Of a stretch of DNA of 64,000 nucleotides, positions 55,230 to 64,000 are shown in pieces. The notes under the pieces were generated by a model, which saw nothing but the letters and a program-made list of their open reading frames with translations, had not been told where the DNA came from and searched no databases. The position numbers and the translations under genes are program-made. This stretch comes from Panicum virgatum (taxonomy: Eukaryota; Streptophyta; Magnoliopsida; Poales; Poaceae), in contig NC_053141.1 of NCBI RefSeq assembly GCF_016808335.1, positions 19,413,756 through 19,477,755 on the forward strand, in the 5' to 3' direction. Position 1 is the first letter of the stretch. Each line of letters opens with the position of its first letter.

Positions 55230-55465
55230 AGCAGTATTAAATATAAATTAATTATAAAATTAATAGCATAAATGGAGACGAGATGAATTCATTAAGTCCA
55301 ATTAGTTTATGACTTGATCACGTTATGCTACAGTAAATATATACTAATAATGAATTAATTAAGTTTATTAGATTCATCTCGCAAATTATCTCGAGTTTTG
55401 CAATTAATTTTGTAGTTAGCTTATATTAGTTTTCTAATTGTTATGCAAACATTCGATCTGATTTG
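55230..55465. mobile_element. MITE remnant
   Basis: Contains GAGACGAGATGAATTCATTA ... TAGATTCATCTCGCAAATTA, the internal inverted motif also seen in the MITEs at 38718, 53230 and 63225. Outer termini not delimited. Confidence 0.5.
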
Positions 55466-55782
55466 GATTAAAAATTAGTCGCCGGATCCAGCCTGACACT
55501 GGCTTAATCCAACCCGCCCCGATGGATCTCCTCCTCTTCGATCGTCGTCGTCCAATGCCGTTTTCAGGATATTGTTTGAATCAGACGCTCCCGTTTCCTT
55601 ATTGTCAGACGGCTAGATGACGTACGTACACGATCCAAGATGTCGCTCGCGGCTCTAGACAAAGTTGAATACACCGACCCCATCAAGTTCTCGCCGCGCA
55701 GACGATACCACGCCGCGCCACCCGCCTCGTGCGCCCACGCCACCACCGCCGCGCGCGCCGTGCCGCCGTCCCACTGCCAGCC

Positions 55783-57672
55783 ATGCCTTCCCGCCTTCTC
55801 CTCCAGCAGCCGCTCCCGCCGCCTCCCCTGCCCGCCGGGAACGACCACCACCGCCTCCGCCGCGCCCTCCTCGCCGGCATCGCCGCCTCCGTGGCGGTCG
55901 CGGCGGCGCTGCTGCTCCTGCTCGCCCTCGTGCTCATCCTCCGGCGCCGGCGCCGGCGGCACCCCACGCTCCCCTTCTCCCCGCCGCCGGACCCGGCGCG
56001 CCCGCTCCGCCGCTACTCCCGCCGCGCGCTCCGCCGCGCCACGGGCGGGTTCCACCCGTCCCGCCTCCTCGGCCGCGGCGCCGCCTCGCCGGTCTACCTC
56101 GCCACCTTCCCCGGCGCCTCGCTCGCTGCCGTCAAGACGTGCGCGTCGCCGCACGAGCTCCACCTCCTCGCGTCGCTCCCGGACTCCCCGCGCCTCGTCT
56201 CGCTACTTGGCTACTCCCCCGGCTCGGGCTCCGACGCCCGCGGCGGCTCTGCCGCCGCCGAGCGCCCGCTCCTCCTCGTCTTCGAGTACATGCCCCAGGG
56301 CTCCCTCCAGGGCGCACTCTTCGGAGGCGGCGGTGACGCCGCCGCCACCCGCGACGCGCAGTTCCTGGACTGGCCAAAGCGGCTCGCCGTCATCCGCGAC
56401 GTGGCGCGAGCGCTCGCGTTCCTCCACGCCGAGTGCCGGCCGCCCGTCGTGCACGGAGACCTCAAGCCCAGCAACGTCCTCCTCGACGCCGACTTCCGCG
56501 CCAAGCTCGCCGACTTCGGCCTCGCGCGCTTCAAGACTCCCGACGCCGTCGCCGCGCCCGTGGCGGCTGGGGACGACTTCATGAGCCAGGAGCTCGGCGA
56601 GGCCGGCGACCACCTCTCCACCACCTCCGCTGCCGGCGGCGCCAAGACGGATACCAAGGACGAGTCTGGCCCGGCTAGCGCCTGGGGGAAGGAGTGGTGG
56701 TGGAAGCAGGACGGCAGCGGCGAGCTTGACTCGAGGGATTACGTCGCCGAGTGGATTGGTAGCCAAATCTGCCCGGAGCGCAACCCGGATTGGGCCGACG
56801 AGAACGACGGCGACGCCAACGAACTCAAGAATTCGACCTCCGGGACGGATGAGCACGCCGTGTCGGCCTCGCCGGAGGACAAGAACGCCGACTGCAACGG
56901 CAATGTCGACGGCTCCAAGAAGGAGGCGACCAAGATGAGGGAGTGGTGGAAAGAGGAGTTCTTTGAGAAGATGAGCAAGAAGGGGGCCAGCTTCGACAAG
57001 CGCCGCGGCGGAAGCAAGCCGTGGCTCCGCTCGATAAGCATGAACACCGGCAACGCCAGTGCCAACGGCGACAGCAATGTCGAGCCGAGCGCTCTGGACC
57101 TCAGCTTCCGGAGAAGCCGGAAGCGGAGTCGGCGGCGCGGCCGGTCAGTGGGCAGCGACGGGTGCGGCGGGGACTTCCTCAGCCGGGAGCTGAGCAGCAC
57201 GACGAGCATGCGCGGCACGGTGTGCTACGTCGCGCCGGAGTGCGGCGGCGGGCCGTGCGAGCACGGCAGCGAGCTGCTCGAGAAGGCCGACGTGTACAGC
57301 TTCGGCGTGCTCGTGCTGGTGATCCTATCCGGTAGGCGGCCGCTGCACATCCTGTCGTCGCCGATGAAGCTGGAGAAGGCCAACCTGGTGAGCTGGTGCC
57401 GCCAGCTGGCGCGCGCCGGGAACGTGCTCGAGCTCATGGACGAGAGGCTGGACGGCGGCTACGACAGGGACCAGGCGACGCAGTGCGTGCAGCTCGCGCT
57501 GCTCTGCCTGCAGCGGCAGCCGGAGCTCCGGCCGGACAGCACTGACATTGTCAAGATCCTGCACGGCGAGATGGAGCTGCCGCCCGCGCCGGTGGAGTTC
57601 TCGCCGTCGCCCCGCGTGCGGCCGTTCCCGCGGTCGTCGCGCAGGGCAGCACAACCGGATGCTGCCGAGTGA
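55783..57672 (+). CDS. Receptor-like protein kinase, At1g80870-like (629 aa, single exon)
   Basis: A putative membrane Ser/Thr kinase. I chose ATG 55783 (MPSRLLLQQ) over the in-frame ATG 55729 because it gives a short N-terminus directly before the membrane segment (residues 28-53, AALLLLLALVLIL). There is no extracellular repeat domain. Kinase signs: Gly-loop LGRGAASPVY, Lys118 in AAVK, HGDLKPSN with Asp226 (the HRD Arg is Gly, so non-RD), DFG with Asp244, and GTVCYVAPE near 484. Between DFG and APE lie about 240 residues instead of about 30. The extra part is acidic then basic, Trp-rich (KEWWWKQDGS, MREWWKEEFFEK), with SRKRSRRRGR. Long activation-segment inserts are known in the At1g80870 group. 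It is intact and GC-rich, with no intron and no TE inside. Biological role unknown. Confidence 0.93.
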   Translation: MPSRLLLQQPLPPPPLPAGNDHHRLRRALLAGIAASVAVAAALLLLLALVLILRRRRRRHPTLPFSPPPDPARPLRRYSRRALRRATGGFHPSRLLGRGAASPVYLATFPGASLAAVKTCASPHELHLLASLPDSPRLVSLLGYSPGSGSDARGGSAAAERPLLLVFEYMPQGSLQGALFGGGGDAAATRDAQFLDWPKRLAVIRDVARALAFLHAECRPPVVHGDLKPSNVLLDADFRAKLADFGLARFKTPDAVAAPVAAGDDFMSQELGEAGDHLSTTSAAGGAKTDTKDESGPASAWGKEWWWKQDGSGELDSRDYVAEWIGSQICPERNPDWADENDGDANELKNSTSGTDEHAVSASPEDKNADCNGNVDGSKKEATKMREWWKEEFFEKMSKKGASFDKRRGGSKPWLRSISMNTGNASANGDSNVEPSALDLSFRRSRKRSRRRGRSVGSDGCGGDFLSRELSSTTSMRGTVCYVAPECGGGPCEHGSELLEKADVYSFGVLVLVILSGRRPLHILSSPMKLEKANLVSWCRQLARAGNVLELMDERLDGGYDRDQATQCVQLALLCLQRQPELRPDSTDIVKILHGEMELPPAPVEFSPSPRVRPFPRSSRRAAQPDAAE

Positions 57673-58799
57673 CGGTACCTCTGCTCCTTGCGGATTTGCT
57701 GTTTGGTGATGAGTGAGAATTGACAAAAATTCATGGTGTCGCGTTGATTGTTTTTGTATATAGGAGCCATTCATCTTCCCCTAAACTAACACTGAATTCA
57801 TTCTATGCCAATTTCAAAATTCGATCCTGCATCTTGCAGAAATCAACATAATCCTCTAGGACCCAATTGTTCATATCTTTGCCAAAGACTTGGAAACTTG
57901 CAGTGTCATGTTGATGACTCACTCCTGATTTTATAAAACGAGTTCCTGTCGTCTTCTTTTACACAAGGGACGTTGCTTGCGGCAATTGGCAACAATATTT
58001 TAGGATTGCATTGATCTGGCAACTTTTTTTTTCTTTTCGATGATGAGTGTTCTTTCATTTTAGAAAAGCTATAAAAGTACAGATGAATCCTTAGAGAAAC
58101 CAAAGGGCCGATGAAGTATATCTGAAGTGTACAAGAAGATAACCATGGAGGTGACAGCAATGAAGTCAATCATGTATTTGAAGTGTGTGCTGTGCAGCCA
58201 ATAAGACCGAGCATCAGGTTTGCTTTCAGCCCTGTTTGCTGATACCACAGAAGCAGAAGCACATTGCGTAATCTGTTAGTACACCACAAAATTGGTCAAA
58301 TATGATGCGTCTCTATCAATCTTTGGCAGAATATGATGTCTAGCACCAAGGTCAACTGTACATCATTGGGGACAAAATAGAGTTCGATCGGTTCGATCTT
58401 GCAGAAGATTGAACACAAAATTTGTGTATGAGGCTATCTGGCTATGAGCATAACTCAACGAGTTTTCAACTGCCTTGATCATTTCTGAACAACCATACAG
58501 GGGGTTTTGCATCCCTGACTCTGAAATTACTTTTGGCCATCTTTTTCCGTGCCGTTGAATCTACCGCTTTACTGCATCAAATGGATACTTTTTTACAGCC
58601 TGACTCATAAAGAATCAGGGTGAGTTCATACAAGAATTTTCAAAAAAGTATCAAAAGGACGAGTTCGTTAAAGAAGCTGTTTCCGCACGCCTATAGTGCC
58701 CCACTACCATGGGTTGCTAGTTGCTCCCTTGTGGAGTCAAACATTTTCACCAACCACGGCTGCATGGTTTGTTGGTGTTGCTCCTTTTTCATCAGGCCA
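57673..58799. other. 3' flank of the kinase gene and intergenic DNA
   Basis: AT-rich; TTTGTATATAGG near 57752 and other AT stretches could serve the kinase 3' end, but no polyadenylation signal is decisive. No supportable ORF. Confidence 0.5.
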
Positions 58800-59160
58800 G
58801 GAGTATCCAGGGTTCTCCTTTTCGTTTTTGGACCGAATCCCGCCATCCGGCGGAAACGGAATTCCGGGCGAAATTTCGCTAAATTTCGGTAATTCCGACC
58901 GAAATGGGTTTTTGAATTCGAAAAACGAAATTTCGTTGCATTCCGACCGGAATTTCGGTTTTCCCGACCGGAATTTCGGTAATTTTGACCGAAATTTCGG
59001 TTTTGTCACCGTAAAATGATGCAAATTAACAGAAAATGATGTGTACATATGGAAAAATTGAAAATTTTGGCAAAATTTCCCCTGATTATGTGTATATTGA
59101 CAGTTTATAATGCATAACATATATATAACTCCACAAAACAATGACAAATACACCATTTAA

Positions 59161-59290
59161 CACATAACTCATGTCCAAAGTCCACACATACAACGTAATA
59201 CATCCAAAGTCCATTACAATTATTACACATAACTCATGTCCAAAGTCCACACATAGAACGCAATACATCCAAAGTCCATTAGAATTATTA
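59161..59290. repeat. 65-bp tandem duplication in the hAT element
   Basis: CACATAACTCATGTCCAAAG-unit occurs twice in tandem (59161-59225 and 59226-59290) with three differences. Confidence 0.88.
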
Positions 59291-59443
59291 CAATCCAAAG
59301 ATACAAAAGAGGCAAAGGCATAGTCCAGAATAATCCATGTAGCATATTCTCTGCATTTAAATATTTATGTGAAATAAATTAAATAAGTAGAGGAAGCAAA
59401 ATGTATAGATAATTTCTGTTGATAGGATAAGTACCTGCATTCT

Positions 59444-59919
59444 TCAGTCCTCAAATCTCTCTCCCGGTGGTCCCTCATACGGCTCGTCTGTTGGTGGCAA
59501 ATACACGTACGTAGGTGGGTGATGTTGCAACTGTGGAGCTCCATATGGTAGGTAGCCGTGATAATCCAAATAAGGCAATGCTGCAACTGCCTGCGGAAGT
59601 GGCGGGTTCACCACCCCTGGTGGTGGCCACAGAAAGCCCCCTGCAGGGGGAGAAGTACTGTAAGGGTTGTAGTACTGACCACTGGAGGCAGAGTTGGAGC
59701 TATCTTCATCATATGCAAGTGGGGCCTGTCGACCATGTCGACTTGTCGATGTTGTTTGTCGTTGTGAAGTAGGTGCTCCATGATCTGTATCTTGTGTTGC
59801 ATGGGTGAAGTCCTCCTCCCCAGTGAACCTTATAGTAGGAGATATACGATAACCACCACTTTCGCCATCACCATCATCATCATCATCACCATCATCATCA
59901 CCATCACCATCATCATCAC

Positions 59920-59966
<47 letters not shown>

Positions 59967-62214
59967 CCAATGTCCTCACCACCACTAGGCTCAGGTGTGG
60001 TATCGTCACTACCTAACTCCTCCTCAGTGCGTGGTTTCTTCCCTTTTCTCATTTCGGGACCAATCTTAGTCTTCCTTTTTCCCAGATGTGTGTCCCCAAT
60101 TGTTTCTTCGGCCCATGTCTCCACATCTTCATCGTGACCATGAGAAGAGCCTATGTCAGTGAACATCTGGCTCGGCAATGGAGTGTCAGTGAAGTCTGAG
60201 TCTTCATCAAATGCTGGGTCTCCATTGGACCTTGAAAGCTTCATCCAATTTTGAATTGCTGATGACTGCCGGTACAAAGAAAGATCCATGAAACTGCTAA
60301 CTGGATCATAGTCATATGGATCGGCCCCTCTAGTAGCACGTTGCAGACGCAAGCGGAGGTTGTAGTTCACAAAGACCAATTTATCCAATTTCTGGTGGCT
60401 CAACCTATTGCGCAGTTTGGTGTGGATGTAAGCAAAGGTGCTCCAGTTCCTTTCACATCCACTAGAGGCTGCACACTGCGACAACAAGCGTCGAGCGACC
60501 CTTTGCAACACTGGTGTATCTCCCCCAAATGTTGCCCACCAAGCAGCTGGTGAATGTTTGCCTCATGTTTTGATACTCCATTGTCACCTCACTCAAATTA
60601 GGTGTCTTGTCTGTGTCAGCAAATCTCAAAAACATGTACAGAGGCTCAACATCATTGATCACATACTCCATATTCGCCCACCATTGAAGACTTGTGATGC
60701 ATTCGTAAATGTACCTTCCAGTTTCACTTTTGAAGTGGCGGGACCGTCGGAACTCAGGTGACACTAACCATGTCATGAACTGGTCCTTCTTCCTATACAT
60801 GCTTTCAAGGAACATGTAGTTGGTCCCAAATCTTGTTACATTCCACTTGACCAACTCTCCTCCGATGGCTTCCCTCATCATGCTGTGTAAACTGTTGGAG
60901 TTGTAGAGCCAGCTGCAAATTCGTTGCGCGCTTCGAATACAAGCATCATGCTCCGGCCACTTCCCTATGTCCTTCAGCATAAGGTTGATGGTATGGGCAA
61001 GGCAAGGCTGCCATGCAATGGTAGGGAACTCATGACATATAATTTTGCAGGCTTTTTTGTAGTTCGAACCATTATCCGTGACAAGCTGAATCACATTGTG
61101 AGGCTCCACTTTCATGACCACTGCTCGTATCTCCTGCACAACATTGCCAATGTGATATGCGTATGGTCCTATATTTTATGCCAAGGTGAGAACAATGCTT
61201 CGATACATGGACATACCTTCAACAAGTATTGATGGTCCTGTATTTTGTCGGACGCATTGATGGACTTCAAGAAATACATGGTGCCACCGCTATACACCAA
61301 GAAATTAATGACCGAGTTACGCATAGGCCCCGTCCACGAATCACACATGATCGTGACTCCACATTCATCCCACTCGTTCTTCCACTTCTCTATCTCTTTC
61401 TCTATCTCCTTCACATTCTCATCCAAATATTTTCCATCTATCTCCCTCCCTGATGGTATTTTGATTCCAACACCTGCGGTCATAGAAGAGAAAGCATTAA
61501 GATCACAATGAAGGATATGTAATGTAGCTCAAAATATACATTGTTACCTTGTTTCTGGGTCTCCACGATCGCAGCTTTAAAGTATGGGTCATCGACTTTC
61601 CGGCCGGGAATACCGACAGCATGGCACGCCTTCGCCCATGCCCTCCCTAGAAGCTCTCTTGATGTCCTCCCCTTGACAGTCCATGGGCCGGTATCAATCC
61701 TTTGCTGCCGTGGACCACTGCTCAACCCTAGATGGTAGTCCCTAACCCTCTCGGGGACTTGTGACTGGCTCCTTCTGAACATCGAAGGCAGCGGTCCACC
61801 ACTGCCTCCAACACCACCACCCGATCCGCCACCCCTATCATATCGTGGCCCAGCTTGCTGCATAAATTCATACTCTTGGCGGGACTGGTGTAAGGCCGCT
61901 TGTAGTTCTGCATCCTCGTCGAGCCCCTGGCCTTCCTCTTTCTCTAGATCAATGTGCGGCCTCCTTGCAGATTGGTCCCTCAGGAGCTTTTCTCGGGCCC
62001 TTGCTTTAGCTCTAGCCTTGTTCCTGTCCAACTGCTCACTAAAGAAGGCCTTAACTTCGGCTGGAACCGAAGGGCAGTCCTTCACATCTTTCCCCCTATG
62101 TGCCAAATGCTCTTTGAACCTTGTTGCTCCTCCCCCACTCTTCTCCTCCCTGCAATACTTGCATTTGAAACCACCCCTGATCTTTTGGCCATGCTCCCAC
62201 ACTAGGTCTGGCAT
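59444..62214 (-). pseudogene. hAT transposase (BED finger, DUF659, C-terminal dimerisation), decayed
   Basis: Exon 1 62214-61548 starts MPDLVWEHGQKI with a BED-type finger (CKYCREEKSGGGATRFKEHL) and a GRAWAKACHAVG motif. Exon 2 61473-61217 gives the DUF659 core (GVTIMCDSWTGPMRNSVINF); the phase between these exons is correct. Exon 3 from about 61168 has QLVTDNGSNYKKACK and PCLAHTINLMLKDIG. Near 60560 the frame breaks and a central portion appears deleted: reading resumes with SPAAWWATFGGD and the dimerisation block (SGCERNWSTFAYIHTKLRNR). A long acidic tail carries a poly-Asp run encoded by a CAT/GAT microsatellite (59865-59965). Cut-and-paste enzyme in its family; this copy looks inactive. 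Confidence 0.88.
59865..59965. repeat. CAT/GAT trinucleotide microsatellite
   Basis: Over 30 CAT/CAC triplets on the + strand, read as Asp (with Gly) on the transposase strand. Likely length-variable. Confidence 0.93.
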
Positions 62215-63224
62215 TGTCCTACAATTACAGAAAAATAGTAAGGTGTAAGTTCATGAATAACACATGAAGTAGCAACTCATGTTCTTTTTGATGAATACCT
62301 ACTAACAACCCATGAATATCACATAAACTAACAATTCATTAAAACTACCAATTCATACATTGAGACTAACATGAAAAAATTCATACATATCAACTAACTG
62401 ATTTTTTCTATGCTTTCTATGTCACTTGGTCTCTAGAATCTCAAATCAACTAACTTAGATCGACATCAACAAGCATCAACATAAAAAAAACCTTCTCATA
62501 CCTTAGTTCCCGGAGCCGAGGCGAAATCCGGTCGGTTTCACCGGTTTTCCGCCGAAACCGCACCGAAATCCGCCCGGATTACGGATCCATTCCGACAGCG
62601 TCTCCCGGGAACGGTATCCGCTACACCCCGCCCGGATTTCGCCGCCTTTCCGCCGAAATTTCGGTGCGGGGAGGCGAAAATCGCCGCCGGCGACGGAGGG
62701 GACCAGAGAGGAGAACGTGGTGGGGAAAAAAGAGCTCGGGCGACCGTCACCCCTCACGCTGACGAGCAGATAAGGTATACCTTGTTAACGGGTTAACGGG
62801 TCCACTCATCGTTAACGGGTCCGAACTCATTTAGTGATTTTAACCAATCAAATCAACTTATATTTGAACGATTTCAAGTGATAGTCGCTCAAAAATGCAC
62901 CTAGTTTTTTATCATAATTTTTTCATATTTTTTTTACAAATTTTTTTGAATTTTTGAATTTTGAAACGAAATTCACCGAAAAGTAGCGAAATTCCACTTC
63001 CCGGTAACTAGCGGAAACGGAATTTTTTCCGGAATTTCGCCGAAATTCCGCCGAAATTGTGAACCTTGGGAGTATCCACCACTGCACATGCGAATACTAT
63101 TCCACATGAAGTTAGTTGAACGAATCTCCTGCTCGGTGCCAACTCTGATACTCCGAACTCCTGAAAATCTGAACCTAGCAAAGAACCTTCCGCATGGAAT
63201 TTCAGGGAAAATTAAAACTCCTAA

Positions 63225-63569
63225 GGCCGTGTTTAGTTTCAAAAATTTTACGCTCAAAAACATCACATCGAATATTCGAAGACATGCATAAAGTACTAAA
63301 TGAAGTCTATTTATAAAACTTTTTACATGGATGAGTTGTAAATCGCGAGACGAATATAATGAGCCTACTTAATTCATAATTTGCAACAGTGATGCTATAG
63401 TAACCATCCACTCTTTATAAATTAATCATGGATTAATTATGCTTGTTAGATTCATCTCGTGATTTACAACTCATCTGTGCAATAAGTTTTGCAAATAGAC
63501 TTCATTTAGTACTCCTAAATAGCAAGATTTCCTTCCAAAAATTTTACGGGTAAAGATCTAAACACAGTC
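63225..63569. mobile_element. Tourist-like (PIF/Harbinger) MITE
   Basis: Ends GGCCGTGTTTAG and CTAAACACAGTC are imperfect inverted repeats. The 3-bp TSD TAA lies at 63222-63224 and 63570-63572. 345 bp, with the internal GAGACGAATATAAT ... TTAGATTCATCTCGTG inverted motif. Confidence 0.85.
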
Positions 63570-63654
63570 TAACCTTCACTCTTTTCCATGGCTTCATACA
63601 TCTTTTATCAGAAAGTTTGTTGCGTAAAACTGCATCGATATTCCTTTCCGACTC

Positions 63655-63840
63655 AAGATGGCAACGGGTAGCAAATATCCGCGTACCCGCGGATATTAAA
63701 CCCGACGGGTGCAGATACGGGTCTAAGCTTATACCCGCGGGCACGGGCGCGGGTACGATTCTAAACCCAATGGATATTTGCTTACGGGCTTCAAAAACTG
63801 ATATCCGCACCCGCAAACCCGCCAAACTCGTTTTCAATAG
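63655..63840. repeat. ACCCGCGGGTA-word cluster
   Basis: Repeated TACCCGCGGATAT, ACCCGCGGGCAC and GGATATTTGC words in both orientations, like the subterminal zone of a DNA transposon. No ends found. From 63845 to the window end a TTAGGGTTTCAACC stretch could be a 5' leader of a gene beyond the window. Confidence 0.4.
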
Positions 63841-64000
63841 CTGACAGGTGGGACCAGAACACCAGATATATATACTCTATGTTAGGGTTTCAACCTTGCC
63901 CTCACTATTGGGGACACCATCTTCGGTCTGGTCGCCGAAGGTGCGCGAAGACAAGACGCCAGGAACACTGAAGTCAACGAAAGGGAGCGAGCGAAGAAGA

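Larger units (their letters stand above)
58808..63068 (-). mobile_element. hAT-superfamily transposon
   Basis: Ends CAGGGTTC (58808) and GAACCTTG (63068), inverted with one mismatch. Perfect 8-bp TSD GGAGTATC at 58800-58807 and 63069-63076. Subterminal zones 58840-59010 and 62515-63060 are packed with CCGAAATTTCG-type words. It carries a BED/DUF659/hAT-C transposase on the - strand. Confidence 0.95.

Noticed and set aside
55640..56584. 314-aa frame overlapping the kinase
   Set aside because: Shadow frame of the GC-rich kinase gene, Ser/Arg/Pro only.
59780..60016. Ile/Thr repeat frame
   Set aside because: Translation of the CAT/GAT microsatellite in the wrong strand.

Overview
This is a nuclear window from a grass, most likely a panicoid; I cannot name the species. 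The evidence is the plant-type Copia SIRE-like, Gypsy Tat-like, MULE, CACTA and hAT elements, plus one GC-rich, intronless receptor-kinase gene of monocot base composition. I see no rRNA, tRNA, CRISPR or prokaryotic feature. Almost everything from 1 to about 52.1 kb and from 58.8 to 63.1 kb is transposable element. Most boundaries can be fixed to the base because the target-site duplications (TSDs) are readable.

Layout. 1-8177: a 5'-truncated (by the window) SIRE-like Copia element on the + strand with a deleted 3' end. 8178-38376: one Mutator-like (MULE) transposase gene on the - strand, cut into three pieces by two complete retrotransposons. These are a Copia element of the same family as the first (10042-23026, - strand, TSD CCCTC) and a Tat-like Gypsy element (24596-38249, - strand, TSD TCAGC). 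38718-39052: a MITE-like element. 40344-52107: a CACTA element (TSD TAC) without a visible transposase. It carries a solo Copia LTR, a Pack-MULE-like element (9-bp TSD), a very young internally deleted SIRE-like LTR element (TSD ACGGG), an F-box/LRR gene fragment and a hAT MITE (8-bp TSD). 52.1-55.7 kb: intergenic DNA with MITEs. 55783-57672: the only convincing host gene, a receptor-like kinase similar to the At1g80870 group. 58808-63068: a hAT element with a decayed BED/DUF659-type transposase. 63225-63569: a Tourist-like MITE, then the start of an unresolved region.

How the parts relate. The MULE is the oldest layer; the Copia and Gypsy elements landed inside its coding sequence, and removing each together with one TSD copy restores the reading frame at both junctions. 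By eye, LTR divergence is about 2-3% for the Copia pair, about 2% for the Gypsy pair, and one difference in about 447 bases for the element at 45990.

The most interesting signals are regulatory and architectural. (1) Arrays of short palindromic words sit just upstream of the TATA box in the U3 of three distinct Copia LTR families, each family with its own word, and one family repeats the array inside the element in front of a third ORF. (2) The Gypsy element carries a spliced plant-mobile-domain gene convergent to gag-pol, with a tandem hairpin/T-tract array exactly where the two coding units meet. (3) Stop codons conserved between Copia copies, including a TAG CAA TTG context near the end of pol, hint at recoding.
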